The translations under genes were made by a program, and so were the position numbers. The notes under the pieces were generated by a model. The model did no database searches. It saw only the letters and a list, made by a program, of their open reading frames with translations, and was not told where the DNA came from. Of a DNA stretch of 64,000 bases, positions 1 to 8,704 are shown one piece after another. The stretch comes from CAYNFR01 sp964396595. GTDB lineage: Bacteria; Bacteroidota; Bacteroidia; Chitinophagales; Saprospiraceae. The DNA lies in assembly GCA_964396595.1 (NCBI GenBank), contig CAYNFR010000012.1:1-64000 (forward strand), given 5' to 3'. Each line of letters begins with the position of its first letter. Within the stretch, counting starts at the first letter, position 1.

Positions 1-128
1 CACCAGCCCCAAAGGGGCTAAAGCATCAAATCAGGGCAACGCCCTGTTCCTATCCTACATACACACACCAGCCCCAAAGGGGCGAAAGCATAAAATCAGG
101 GCAACGCCCTGTTACTATCCTACGCACA
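1..128. repeat. Two tandem copies of a REP-like palindromic repeat
   Basis: Two about 65-bp units (1-65 and 66-128) differ at only a few positions. Each unit holds two hairpins: GCCCC-AAA-GGGGC (6-10/14-18 in unit 1) and CAGGGC-AAC-GCCCTG (32-37/41-46). The units are joined by a short CA-rich stretch. Paired GC-rich palindromes of this kind are typical of REP or IS200-like associated dispersed repeats. The array starts at the window edge, so more copies may lie upstream. No transposase is visible. Confidence 0.75.
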
Positions 129-413
129 ACCCGGCACTGACAGACAACAAAACAAACGAACAATAATACTCAAACCCAGCACTGACAATGTTTGCTAAGA
201 CGGACAGAACATCAGCTGCCAACTGCACTACCATGAAAAAATGGACACTTAAAACCTATTTGACAATTGTAAATTATGTACCGGTACGCTACCCCATTCG
301 TTTATTTGTACAAAAGATTCCTATAATCATACCTTCTAGCCTCCTGAAATAGAGAACAGAGACAACTAACGTATCAATATTGATCTAATAGAACAAAACC
401 ACTGTTTAAAAAA
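129..413. other. Gene-free stretch next to the REP-like array
   Basis: No open reading frame with coding character is seen. The only structure noted is a loose direct repeat of the motif CACTGACA near 132-190. It lies downstream of the DUF4249 gene, which ends at 414, and may hold its transcription end, but no clear hairpin plus T-run is visible. Confidence 0.4.
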
Positions 414-1352
414 TCACTTTAGATTAACCGTAATCGTTCGCTTCGAACTACCTCCGAACACGCCCAAGGCATTATCAAGGTTGGTATAGGTCTTAACCGG
501 AAATCTATATCCACTGCGCGAGCTCAGCAGCAATCTATTAATGTATTCATTATACCAATAAATCTCCGGGGTCATCGTCTTTAATTCAACAGAAATCTTT
601 CTGAATTTCTCCCTCAAATCATTAAGTGGTTCCTCAGTGATGAGGGTCAAAGCAATACTACGATCCGCAAGCCTGGATTCATCAATATATACACCATCAG
701 ATTGCGCAAAAGATACGATCGCATTGTTATTGTTATTAATCTCCTTGACTTTCAATTTCCTTATATCAAGCAAGTCAGTGTACATCGTATCATTGGAGGC
801 TGTGACTCTAAACTCCGTCAATATTCTTCTGAAATCAAGAAAATAATAAGCAGGTCGTTGAAGTGGTTCTTGAAGCTCTATTTTGATTTTTAGTTCATAA
901 TGCGAGGAAACAGCGTTATGCGGAATTTCCTTAATTTCTGTAAGCTCCAATCTGCTGAAACCTGTCGGTCTGGGTATCGTGGTGCTAGCCCTTATGGTGT
1001 CCTGATCATCAGTAATCACCGTAATTTTGTATTCTTTATTTTCATTGAGTCTTAAGCCATCCAAGGGAAATCTGAAAACCTTAAGTTTATCATGAAATGT
1101 CATCTTCATCGACCCATTGGGTATTCGTGAGCCTTCCATCCACACCTCCGCTTGATCGAGCGGAATCTGCGCTTCTTGACTAGTGATCGGCATATTTCTT
1201 GCCAGGCTGATCTCAACAGGCTGATCAGAAGAAATCTCACTTACTATAGAAATCTGTGGTATGGAATCATCCGACTGAAACGTAACTAGATAAGCCTCTC
1301 TGCAGCCTAGCATAGATAAACCAATAAGCAAACACAAGTATGCACGTTTCAT
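414..1352 (-). CDS. DUF4249 family outer-membrane lipoprotein
   Basis: This 312-residue protein starts with a lipoprotein signal peptide. A hydrophobic stretch ends in the lipobox LSMLGC, giving Cys17 as the lipidated residue. The rest is beta-rich, with an Ig-like start (QPVEISLARNMPI) and a middle part typical of DUF4249. DUF4249 proteins are encoded next to TonB-dependent receptors in Bacteroidota and are thought to be surface lipoproteins assisting the receptor; the substrate is unknown. It is the last gene of the sigma/FecR/receptor/lipoprotein series on the minus strand, 135 bp after the receptor. Family assignment is by pattern and gene order. Confidence 0.85.
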   Translation of the reverse strand: MKRAYLCLLIGLSMLGCREAYLVTFQSDDSIPQISIVSEISSDQPVEISLARNMPITSQEAQIPLDQAEVWMEGSRIPNGSMKMTFHDKLKVFRFPLDGLRLNENKEYKITVITDDQDTIRASTTIPRPTGFSRLELTEIKEIPHNAVSSHYELKIKIELQEPLQRPAYYFLDFRRILTEFRVTASNDTMYTDLLDIRKLKVKEINNNNNAIVSFAQSDGVYIDESRLADRSIALTLITEEPLNDLREKFRKISVELKTMTPEIYWYNEYINRLLLSSRSGYRFPVKTYTNLDNALGVFGGSSKRTITVNLK

Positions 1353-1487
1353 CTAAAATAGTTACCCTAGTCGAATTTAATGCAAGTCGTCAGTATTATC
1401 AAATACACACAACCCTACATCTATAAGACAAAGGTAATCAATGTGATCGAAATAGAAAAAATCGAATCGATTATAATAAGACTTTAA

Positions 1488-4148
1488 CTAAAAGCTCAAT
1501 CCATAGCTGATATAGGGCAGAAAAGGCATAAGGCTGACGGATTCGAGGGTAAACCGGTTCTCATTTTGGCGATCCTTTACAATGTCGATATAAAAGGGAT
1601 TTCGTCGATTATAAGCATTGTACACACCAATGGAAAACTTTTGTCTAGCCCATGTGTACTTGTTATGAACATTCATGCCAAGGTTCAAATTGTGATATGC
1701 AGGAAATCGTGCATTATTAATATTGCCGTAAATAGGTAATATCTCTACGACATTATTGACAATTATCGTCTGAACAGACAATGGCAAAGTAAGAGGACTG
1801 CCACTTCCATAAGTAAATCCTACGGTCAAATCCAAATTTTCATTTACCACCGTCTGAACATTAATGGATGCTTGATGGCGACGATCGTTGTTAGCATAAA
1901 ACCGCTGACCTCTGTTAATGCCATCGTGTATGCGCGTGGACTCACTCAATGTATAGCTCATAAAACCTCGGATCTTACCAAGCTTTTTCTCGACTTCAAA
2001 TTCTATCCCACGCGACTGACCCGTCCCGATCTGCAAGCTTTCTTCCCAATTTAATGTTGATTGTATAGAAAAAATGCCTCCTTCTCGAAATGCATATATA
2101 TTGCTCATAGACTTCCGGTATGCAGAGAAGTTTATCGAATATCCGCTTAAAAAATTAAACTCAAATTCCGCGGAATAGTCTTGAGAACGCTGAGGTTTGA
2201 TTCGATCCGTGCTGGCGATCCAAACATCATTAGGCAATCCGAATCCAAAGCTTGACAACACGTGCATGAATTGATCCGTCTGCGAATACCCCAGTCTAAA
2301 GAAATGATTACTAGCCATACGAAATGCAAGTCCTATTCGCGGCTGAGCAAATCGATAGGATGCCTTGTTTGCCGAAAGGCTTGCAAAATGAAGTCCCACA
2401 TTGGCCGTAAACCGATCTTTAAAGCGCCATTCAGTTTCTATGTAATTGCGCCACTCTCTGCCATCAAGTGTCGGGAAATCAACAATACCCAGCAGTTGGC
2501 TGCTAGTGAGTCTGAAGTCACTATTTAATAATCTGTTATCAGAACCGATAAAACTTCCACCTGGTTTGATAACATGATTAATAAGCTCGCTACCCAGCCG
2601 AAGCTTCAATTGATCGCGGACAAATATGTCAATATCCACATTTGCACCCCTATCGCTAATGTCGGAAAGATGCAGTTGTGCATTGTAACCCAATGCCTGT
2701 GTAGCCCCGGGATTAAAAATCGTTCTGTCAAACTCAAAATTCTGAAATGAAAAAGAAGACAAATAATATCGTGTGCTCAAAAATGCTCGCTTTCCAAACA
2801 TGTGCGTCCACTTAAACGACGTGAGCTGATTTCCCCAATTATATTCCGTCTGGTCCAAGCTCCTCACGCTCACATTGCTGATGTCCGTTTCCCCTTCGAC
2901 TTCATTGCGATAGCGATCCTCACCTTTATAGAAATTCACATAAAAATTGTCATTCTTGGATAGCGCGATATTCCATTTAGCATTGATGTCGTAGAAGTAA
3001 AAATTGATAAAACCGGTCTCATTATTACGGTCAAACTGGTAGGCCGACAAGGGTTTTAAGAAGGGATCTACTATTGTTCTCCTGCCAGCAATCATAAGAG
3101 AGCTTTTTTCCTTTATAATGGGAATCTCAAGAGAGGCTCGCGCCAATAATGGCGAAATAGAAAGGTCTCCTGCGACAATATTCTTGTTGCCATCTTTTAT
3201 CACCACATCCAGTACCGCACCTAACCTTCCTCCGTATCGAGCTGGCATCCCACCCTTGATTAATCGTGTACTCTTAATCGTCGATGGATTGAAAATACTA
3301 TAAAGCCCTAGCATATGTCCTGTATTGTATACCGGAATGCCATCCATCAAGCTCAAGGTATGATCACTCTGCCCACCTCTGACCTGCACGCCCCCAAAAC
3401 CATCCGTAAAAGAGCTTACCCCAGCCCGCATTTGTATCATTCGGAATATATCCGGTTCGCCGCCGATATTGGCCATATTGGACAGTAAGTCCGTCGGGAC
3501 TAAGACAGACTGCTCGGTAGCCGTTGATTTCTGAAGGAATGACTCTCTGATGACGATCTCATTGAGCAGCTGCTCAGAATGTAGATAAGCATTGATTACG
3601 GTATCTCGGGATAAATTGAGCCTGACCACCTTGGTTTCGTATCCGAGATAAGAAAAATGTAAGCTATATTGATTTTCCGGAATGGAGATACTGTAGAAGC
3701 CATTTTCATTTGAGACATTACCATAGACATTGACGCCGTCTGTGTAGATATTGGCATAGACCAGCTTCTCAAGACTAAGACTATCATAGATGACTCCGCT
3801 TATATTGTAAAAATGCTGTGCTGTGCCCTTGACAACTGATTGAATGACAAGCACATTGCCGACGATCTTATAGGCCAATGTTGTACCTTGAAATACATTG
3901 TCAAGAGCAACACCAAGTTTGATATTGTGGACGGCTAAACTGACCTTTTTCGGTGGAATGATGGCCGGGTCGTAAGTTATCGAGACCTTGCTATTTTCGC
4001 TAAGAACCAACAGCGCGCTGTCGATTGAAACATCGACAACAGTAGCTACCACCAGTTTTTCATCAGGGAGTATTTGAGCAGATATCTCTAGACTTCCTGC
4101 CAGTGATAAAAATATGACTAATAAGCTCCCCCTTATATCCATAGACAC
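1488..4148 (-). CDS. STN-domain TonB-dependent outer-membrane receptor
   Basis: This 886-residue protein has a signal peptide (1 to about 25). An STN (secretin/TonB N-terminal) domain follows at about 30-105, the part that in FecA-type receptors contacts the FecR anti-sigma factor. Then come a carboxypeptidase-like beta-sandwich (about 113-195), a plug (about 200-320, with VQVRGGQSDHTLSLMDGIPV) and a long beta-barrel ending in aromatic residues (ISYGLSF). It imports an unidentified ligand using TonB energy and probably signals its presence inward. Upstream are FecR and the ECF sigma factor; downstream is a DUF4249 lipoprotein. There is no SusD, so this is not a standard polysaccharide locus. 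Confidence 0.93.
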   Translation of the reverse strand: MSMDIRGSLLVIFLSLAGSLEISAQILPDEKLVVATVVDVSIDSALLVLSENSKVSITYDPAIIPPKKVSLAVHNIKLGVALDNVFQGTTLAYKIVGNVLVIQSVVKGTAQHFYNISGVIYDSLSLEKLVYANIYTDGVNVYGNVSNENGFYSISIPENQYSLHFSYLGYETKVVRLNLSRDTVINAYLHSEQLLNEIVIRESFLQKSTATEQSVLVPTDLLSNMANIGGEPDIFRMIQMRAGVSSFTDGFGGVQVRGGQSDHTLSLMDGIPVYNTGHMLGLYSIFNPSTIKSTRLIKGGMPARYGGRLGAVLDVVIKDGNKNIVAGDLSISPLLARASLEIPIIKEKSSLMIAGRRTIVDPFLKPLSAYQFDRNNETGFINFYFYDINAKWNIALSKNDNFYVNFYKGEDRYRNEVEGETDISNVSVRSLDQTEYNWGNQLTSFKWTHMFGKRAFLSTRYYLSSFSFQNFEFDRTIFNPGATQALGYNAQLHLSDISDRGANVDIDIFVRDQLKLRLGSELINHVIKPGGSFIGSDNRLLNSDFRLTSSQLLGIVDFPTLDGREWRNYIETEWRFKDRFTANVGLHFASLSANKASYRFAQPRIGLAFRMASNHFFRLGYSQTDQFMHVLSSFGFGLPNDVWIASTDRIKPQRSQDYSAEFEFNFLSGYSINFSAYRKSMSNIYAFREGGIFSIQSTLNWEESLQIGTGQSRGIEFEVEKKLGKIRGFMSYTLSESTRIHDGINRGQRFYANNDRRHQASINVQTVVNENLDLTVGFTYGSGSPLTLPLSVQTIIVNNVVEILPIYGNINNARFPAYHNLNLGMNVHNKYTWARQKFSIGVYNAYNRRNPFYIDIVKDRQNENRFTLESVSLMPFLPYISYGLSF

Positions 4149-4216
4149 ATATGATCACTCAAATATAGCCGATAAAATACACAGCTATAACAAGCGACCT
4201 AGGAGAGTCTTAAAAT

Positions 4217-5224
4217 TTAACATCCTGAATTTTCGACACGATAGATATTCTCACCAATGGCCTTCACGGATATGCCGGGATGGACAAGCTGAATAGCATC
4301 AAATATCTCTTTAAGATTCATGTTATCTACAGAAAAGCTTGTAATACGACAAGAGCTTAACGAAGCCTTATTATATCTGAGAGTTATGCCAAACCGTGTA
4401 GAGATATCGTCCAATACAACATCAACTGACACATTTTTAAACGTCTTGTTACCACCTCCTTGAATGGGCGTGATAGATTCGATATCAGATATTGATATGT
4501 TACGGCTCAAATGATCAATAAATGCACGCTCTCCAGTATTGATCATTTTAAACTTCCTTGGATGCTTTACGGAATACAACTTTATCTGACCATTGCGAAC
4601 TTCCACCTCAGATATGCCTTTTGGGGAAGAAACTACTTTGAAGGTTGTTCCTGTAACTTCAATCGCCATATCAGCAAATTGCACGATAAAAGGACGTTTT
4701 TCATCCTTTGCAACTTGAAAAACAGCACTACCTTGAAGATTTATGATGCGCTCGTCAGATCGTGTAAAATCACGAGACATAACACTTTTGACACCTAGCC
4801 AAACCTCTGAATTATCAGGAAGCAATGCATACTCTATCTTATCTTGAGATTTAATTTCCGCTTCGTTCTTATTGGAATATAATGACAAGACAAGTGCTGC
4901 GACTCCGATTAACATAGCTATAGCTAATGCAAATGCAAATGTTTTGATTCTAGAAGGTGTAGTCGGTTTACTCTTTCCTAGTGCTTGAGGTGCAGTCTGT
5001 ATGGGAGATGTGTTGATCTTGTTTAGGAATGCAGTTTTAGCCGCTTCTTTGTTCCAATCAACGACGGGGAAGTAGTCGTGAGAGGCGTTCCAAATAGTTT
5101 TGTACGCTTCATACTGCTCTCTGAAGTCATGATTATTTCTCAACTCAGCCAATAGCTGATTGTCGAGATCTGTCATTTCTCCGGTGAGCATTCTACCTAT
5201 GAGAATAGAATGATCCTTTTTCAT
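4217..5224 (-). CDS. FecR-family anti-sigma factor
   Basis: This 335-residue inner-membrane protein has a cytoplasmic N-terminal part (about 1-85) and one membrane span (about 92-116, FAFALAIAMLIGVAALVLSLY). The periplasmic FecR domain (about 125-230) includes the typical GSAVFQVAKDEKRPFIVQ and VTGTTFKV stretches, and a DUF4974-like C-terminal domain follows (about 255-330). In this family it holds the cognate sigma factor inactive until the receptor's STN domain reports ligand. It starts 71 bp after the sigma gene and precedes the receptor by 68 bp, so one transcript is likely. Confidence 0.93.
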   Translation of the reverse strand: MKKDHSILIGRMLTGEMTDLDNQLLAELRNNHDFREQYEAYKTIWNASHDYFPVVDWNKEAAKTAFLNKINTSPIQTAPQALGKSKPTTPSRIKTFAFALAIAMLIGVAALVLSLYSNKNEAEIKSQDKIEYALLPDNSEVWLGVKSVMSRDFTRSDERIINLQGSAVFQVAKDEKRPFIVQFADMAIEVTGTTFKVVSSPKGISEVEVRNGQIKLYSVKHPRKFKMINTGERAFIDHLSRNISISDIESITPIQGGGNKTFKNVSVDVVLDDISTRFGITLRYNKASLSSCRITSFSVDNMNLKEIFDAIQLVHPGISVKAIGENIYRVENSGC

Positions 5225-5295
5225 TTCTTAAATGGTTACATATGCATGACATAAGAATTTTAGTTCACCCCTATTCGTGATCATAAAAATATTAC

Positions 5296-5841
5296 TTATT
5301 CCAAATATTGAGCCAATTCATGGCGCATGATGCGCAAAGCCTTCGATATCTGATTCTCCACAGTCTTAATACTGATATCCAATGTGGTCGCTATTTCCTG
5401 ATATGACAATTCTTCAAACCTACTAAGACTGAATACCACTTTGCACTTAGGCGGGAGTTTCTCCAAAGCAGCATTGATACACTTCTCTAGTTCTGATCGC
5501 TCCATATCTTGCTGACCTGAAATACTATAATCGCGCACTTCTATAAGCTCCTGTTCATCTGATTCGAAGGTAATTTTGTTCTTTCGAATGTGATTTAATG
5601 CTCTATTAATTGCGGCTCGCCGCAAATAAGCTCTTAAGGAAGTCTGAATGTTAATGACATCCTGTTTGCGCCATAAATCAACAAAAATATCCTGAACGAT
5701 ATCGCGCGACACCTCATAATCAGCTACCACCCTATAAACCACCCCACATAGATAGTCGTAGTATTGATCAAAAATACTGCTTACAGCACGCTGATCCCCT
5801 GCCGCAAGAAGCTCAATAATTTCTTCATCTGATCTGTGCAT
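5296..5841 (-). CDS. FecI-type ECF RNA polymerase sigma factor
   Basis: This 181-residue protein has sigma region 2 (about 23-90; DIVQDIFVDLWRKQ) and region 4 (about 125-178; LPPKCKVVFSLSRFEELSYQEIATTLDISIKTVENQISKA, quoted here only to mark the helix-turn-helix at about 146-168). Length and gene order fit the Bacteroidota FecI-like ECF group, which transcribes its own cassette under FecR control. The region upstream of its start carries the 12-bp palindrome ATTAAGCTTAAT at 5870-5881, of unknown meaning. Confidence 0.93.
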   Translation of the reverse strand: MHRSDEEIIELLAAGDQRAVSSIFDQYYDYLCGVVYRVVADYEVSRDIVQDIFVDLWRKQDVINIQTSLRAYLRRAAINRALNHIRKNKITFESDEQELIEVRDYSISGQQDMERSELEKCINAALEKLPPKCKVVFSLSRFEELSYQEIATTLDISIKTVENQISKALRIMRHELAQYLE

Positions 5842-6192
5842 CGTTTGTGTCTTCGTCAGCCGGGGTAAAATTAAGCTTAATATCTAGACCAGTTGTTTTT
5901 TAACATCTTTATACCTCAATTTTTGAGATGCTGCTCCTTTTCTAAGTGGAACTTGGTGAAATCACGGTGCGCAATATGGTGAAACAGCTAACACACAAGA
6001 TACACCCAAAAAACACAAAGATATTTCATAGATGATTCAAGCGAGGTCATATACCCACATCACCATTTTTTCGAATAGTCCTGCTGTCTCCGGCCAGTCA
6101 ATTTCAAAACAAAATCATTAAAACATCCAATTTTATTGACTTTCTTTGAAAATTGGCGTAATTTTTGACCTTGACTGGTCAAGGTATAAATC
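5842..6192. other. Divergent intergenic region between sigma factor and OmpA-like gene
   Basis: This 351-bp region carries start signals for both flanking genes. It holds a perfect 12-bp palindrome at 5870-5881, about 30 bp before the sigma gene, and an 18-bp hairpin palindrome at 6168-6185 just before the OmpA-like gene. I see no RNA gene in it. Confidence 0.6.
6168..6185 (+). promoter_or_regulatory. Perfect inverted repeat just upstream of the OmpA-like start
   Basis: ACCTTGAC-TG-GTCAAGGT is an exact 8+2+8 inverted repeat ending 7 bases before the ATG at 6193. It may be an operator. In RNA it would form a hairpin whose 3' arm contains AAGG, the only Shine-Dalgarno-like bases before the start, so it could also control translation. 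Confidence 0.55.
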
Positions 6193-6801
6193 ATGAAGCT
6201 GTTAATCCTCCTTAGTGTGCTGGTAGTAGGAATAGGCAGTTCTATCTATGCCAATAATGACCCCAAGACAAAAAAGGCCATTGTGCTTATCAATGGAGAA
6301 GCCTATCTCGTGGAATTAAGTCCACAAGGAGATATCAAAGCCACCTACCAAAAAATAAGCAATTACTTCAATTCATCAGAATCTCACTTCAGCATAATAA
6401 AACGACTTTCTCAGAATGAAAGCCTGCCATCAAGTGAAATTGCTTTTTATCAAGCCGAATCAGAACCTGCTGTACCCTATACCGCTGAAAATCTGTCGAC
6501 CCTATCTTCTGAAGCGCAACGATATATAGGATTTAGCCCATGGAAGGCGGTACTTAACTTTAATGCCGTAAATCAATTACGCGAAATCGCGGCAGCCAAT
6601 AAAAATGGAGTCTTGAACACCGTTCTTGTAGACGCTTACCACATCAATTCATATCGCAGCAAGACCCTTGCTCGAAACCGTGCGCTGGCCATCAAGAGTC
6701 TATTGGTTGCATTCGGTGTTTCCGAAGATCACATCATCACAGACATCATTCAGATTAGTCCGGAGAGCAAGGTTGATTTTGTCAGAATAACTTTCAGATA
6801 A
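6193..6801 (+). CDS. Exported OmpA-like domain protein
   Basis: This 202-residue protein has a signal peptide (1 to about 20, cleavage near IYA-NND). The C-terminal third (about 115-202) looks like a degenerate OmpA/MotB peptidoglycan-binding fold. It has the strand VLNFNAVNQLREIAAA, a central strand VLVDAYHINSYRSKTLARNRALAIKSLL that corresponds to the usual helix with N-x2-L-x2-R-A, and a final strand KVDFVRITFR. The usual Asp/Arg of the diaminopimelate-binding site are not all evident, so peptidoglycan binding is uncertain. The N-terminal half is unassigned. It stands alone on the plus strand behind the inverted repeat at 6168-6185. Confidence 0.6.
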   Translation: MKLLILLSVLVVGIGSSIYANNDPKTKKAIVLINGEAYLVELSPQGDIKATYQKISNYFNSSESHFSIIKRLSQNESLPSSEIAFYQAESEPAVPYTAENLSTLSSEAQRYIGFSPWKAVLNFNAVNQLREIAAANKNGVLNTVLVDAYHINSYRSKTLARNRALAIKSLLVAFGVSEDHIITDIIQISPESKVDFVRITFR

Positions 6802-6920
6802 AGGACTCTACATCAGGACTAATTTTCCTTCTTGTATCTAAATCAACTCTTAAGGATCACCCATTACGGAATGCATGATTTGTCCATTCTCCCTATATTC
6901 GCTATAGCAATAACTGATTC

Positions 6921-8228
6921 ATGAAGATTAATCTGAGAGAAGCCTATCAAACTGATCCCCTCAAGTCTGACGATGCATTATGGGGAAGACGTACGCCTCT
7001 AGGTCGCAGAGGCTTTATCAAGAATGCCGGACTGAGCTGCCTTCAGATGGCTATTGGTGCCCATATCGTTTTCTCAGATCTATTGCCGGCCGGACTATTA
7101 CCTGTAGGCTTGCTGGATAGAAAATCTTCTGACCCCATACCGGGCAAGAACAAGGACATGATTATCATCAATGACATGCCTCTATGTGCAGAACCTCCTG
7201 CACATCTGATGGATCCATCACTGACACCGCTCGATGTTTTCTTTATAAGAAATAATGGCATACCACCCGAAAGATCAGAAATCAGTGCAAAAAATTGGAC
7301 ATTGACCATTGATGGCGAATCCGCTGCTAAGCCTATCAAGTATTCTATCCAAGAACTAAAAGCTCGATTTCAAGAGGTTAGCATCGATATAGTATTGGAA
7401 TGTGCTGGCAATGGTCGAAAAGAAATAAGCCCATCTATCAAGGGTAATCAATGGCTTACTGGAGCTGTGGGATGTGCAAGATTTACAGGTGTCAGGCTTA
7501 AAGAAATATTGAAAGAAGCCAATATCAAATCCGACGCTAAATACATCGGGTATTATGGCGCTGACAAACATCTATCTCGTGACCCTTCCAAAGTTTCCAT
7601 CTCACGGGGCATACCACTTCATAAAGCGCTGGAAGACGAATGCATCATCGCATGGGCTATGAACGGAGAAGATTTACCCTTACAACATGGCTATCCGCTG
7701 CGACTGATTGTAGGTGGATGGCCCGCAAGTTGCTCAGGCAAATGGCTGACTAGAATACGTGTCCGAAATAAGATCCACGATGGATCTAAAATGGAAGCAC
7801 CTTCTTATATGATGCCTTGTGAACCGGTTGCTCCTGGTGCAGAAGTCGCCGACAAAGACATGTGCATCATAGAAAGTATGCCAGTCAAATCCATCATCAC
7901 CTATCCGCAATCAGGCGCGATGATTAACCAAGGTAGCACCTTATCCATCAGAGGCCACGCATGGGCGGGAGATAATACGGTGAGTACAGTCGAATATTCG
8001 ATCGACTTCGGATCATCATGGCAAAAAGCGGAGTTACATAAACCACCCAATCGCTTCGCATGGCAACGTTTCCAAGCCACAGTCTCTTTACCCAAAAAAG
8101 GATACTACGAGATATGGGCCAGAGCCACTGATGACAAGGGCATATCGCAACCTATGCTCGTCCCCGGTTGGAATCCTAAGGGCTATCTTAATAACGCTTG
8201 CCACCGCATCGCTGTAAAAGTAGTTTAG
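6921..8228 (+). CDS. Molybdopterin-dependent sulfite oxidase/dehydrogenase catalytic subunit
   Basis: This 435-residue protein begins with a twin-arginine signal (R29-R30 in GRRGFIKNAG), so it is probably exported folded with its cofactor. The sulfite oxidase molybdopterin fold follows (about 85-300) with the cofactor-binding Cys161 in LECAGNGRKE. The substrate-pocket region HGYPLRLIVGGWPASCSGKWL and a C-terminal Mo-co dimerisation domain (about 315-430) complete it. It oxidises sulfite to sulfate, or acts on a related oxyanion, in the periplasm. The cytochrome gene starts 3 bp after its stop, which matches SorA/SorB-type sulfite dehydrogenases in which electrons pass to a c-type heme. The exact substrate is inferred from the family. 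Confidence 0.88.
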   Translation: MKINLREAYQTDPLKSDDALWGRRTPLGRRGFIKNAGLSCLQMAIGAHIVFSDLLPAGLLPVGLLDRKSSDPIPGKNKDMIIINDMPLCAEPPAHLMDPSLTPLDVFFIRNNGIPPERSEISAKNWTLTIDGESAAKPIKYSIQELKARFQEVSIDIVLECAGNGRKEISPSIKGNQWLTGAVGCARFTGVRLKEILKEANIKSDAKYIGYYGADKHLSRDPSKVSISRGIPLHKALEDECIIAWAMNGEDLPLQHGYPLRLIVGGWPASCSGKWLTRIRVRNKIHDGSKMEAPSYMMPCEPVAPGAEVADKDMCIIESMPVKSIITYPQSGAMINQGSTLSIRGHAWAGDNTVSTVEYSIDFGSSWQKAELHKPPNRFAWQRFQATVSLPKKGYYEIWARATDDKGISQPMLVPGWNPKGYLNNACHRIAVKVV

Positions 8229-8231
8229 CGC

Positions 8232-8681
8232 ATGGATAAAGTATTGTCTAATCTGATGACATTATTAGCTATCATATTGATAGGATCTGTATGCTTGATA
8301 GTCTATACGGGGTTCAATCTTCAGTGGCATAATACTAAGCTGATCATGAACCTGCCGAATGATAAAAACGAATCCTCCTCCGTTTCTTCCAAAAATAATA
8401 TGCTAACCGATCTTCATCCCGACGAGGATGTTGAGCTAGTAAAACGCCATTGTCTTTCATGTCATAGCGCAGCGCTCATAACACAAACCAAGCTATCAGA
8501 GCAAGGGTGGCGCAATAACATCGTATGGATGCAGCAGACTCAAGGCTTATGGGATCTAGGAAAAGATCATGAACGTGTTATTGCTTATCTGACTCGTAAT
8601 TATGGTGAGTATATCGGTGGTCGTAGAGAGAATCTTGAAGTGGATCAAATACAATGGTATTACCTCACCGAAGCGAATTGA
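8232..8681 (+). CDS. Membrane-anchored monoheme cytochrome c, probable sulfite dehydrogenase subunit
   Basis: This 149-residue protein has one N-terminal membrane span (about 8-28) and then a periplasmic domain with a single heme motif C74-L-S-C77-H78. Met100 in WMQQTQG is a plausible axial ligand. Its length and layout resemble the small SorB-type electron acceptor subunits. It sits 3 bp behind the sulfite oxidase gene and should receive its electrons. Sequence outside the heme site is not diagnostic. Confidence 0.8.
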   Translation: MDKVLSNLMTLLAIILIGSVCLIVYTGFNLQWHNTKLIMNLPNDKNESSSVSSKNNMLTDLHPDEDVELVKRHCLSCHSAALITQTKLSEQGWRNNIVWMQQTQGLWDLGKDHERVIAYLTRNYGEYIGGRRENLEVDQIQWYYLTEAN

Positions 8682-8704
8682 TGTGTCTTTAAAATGATAT
8701 AGCT

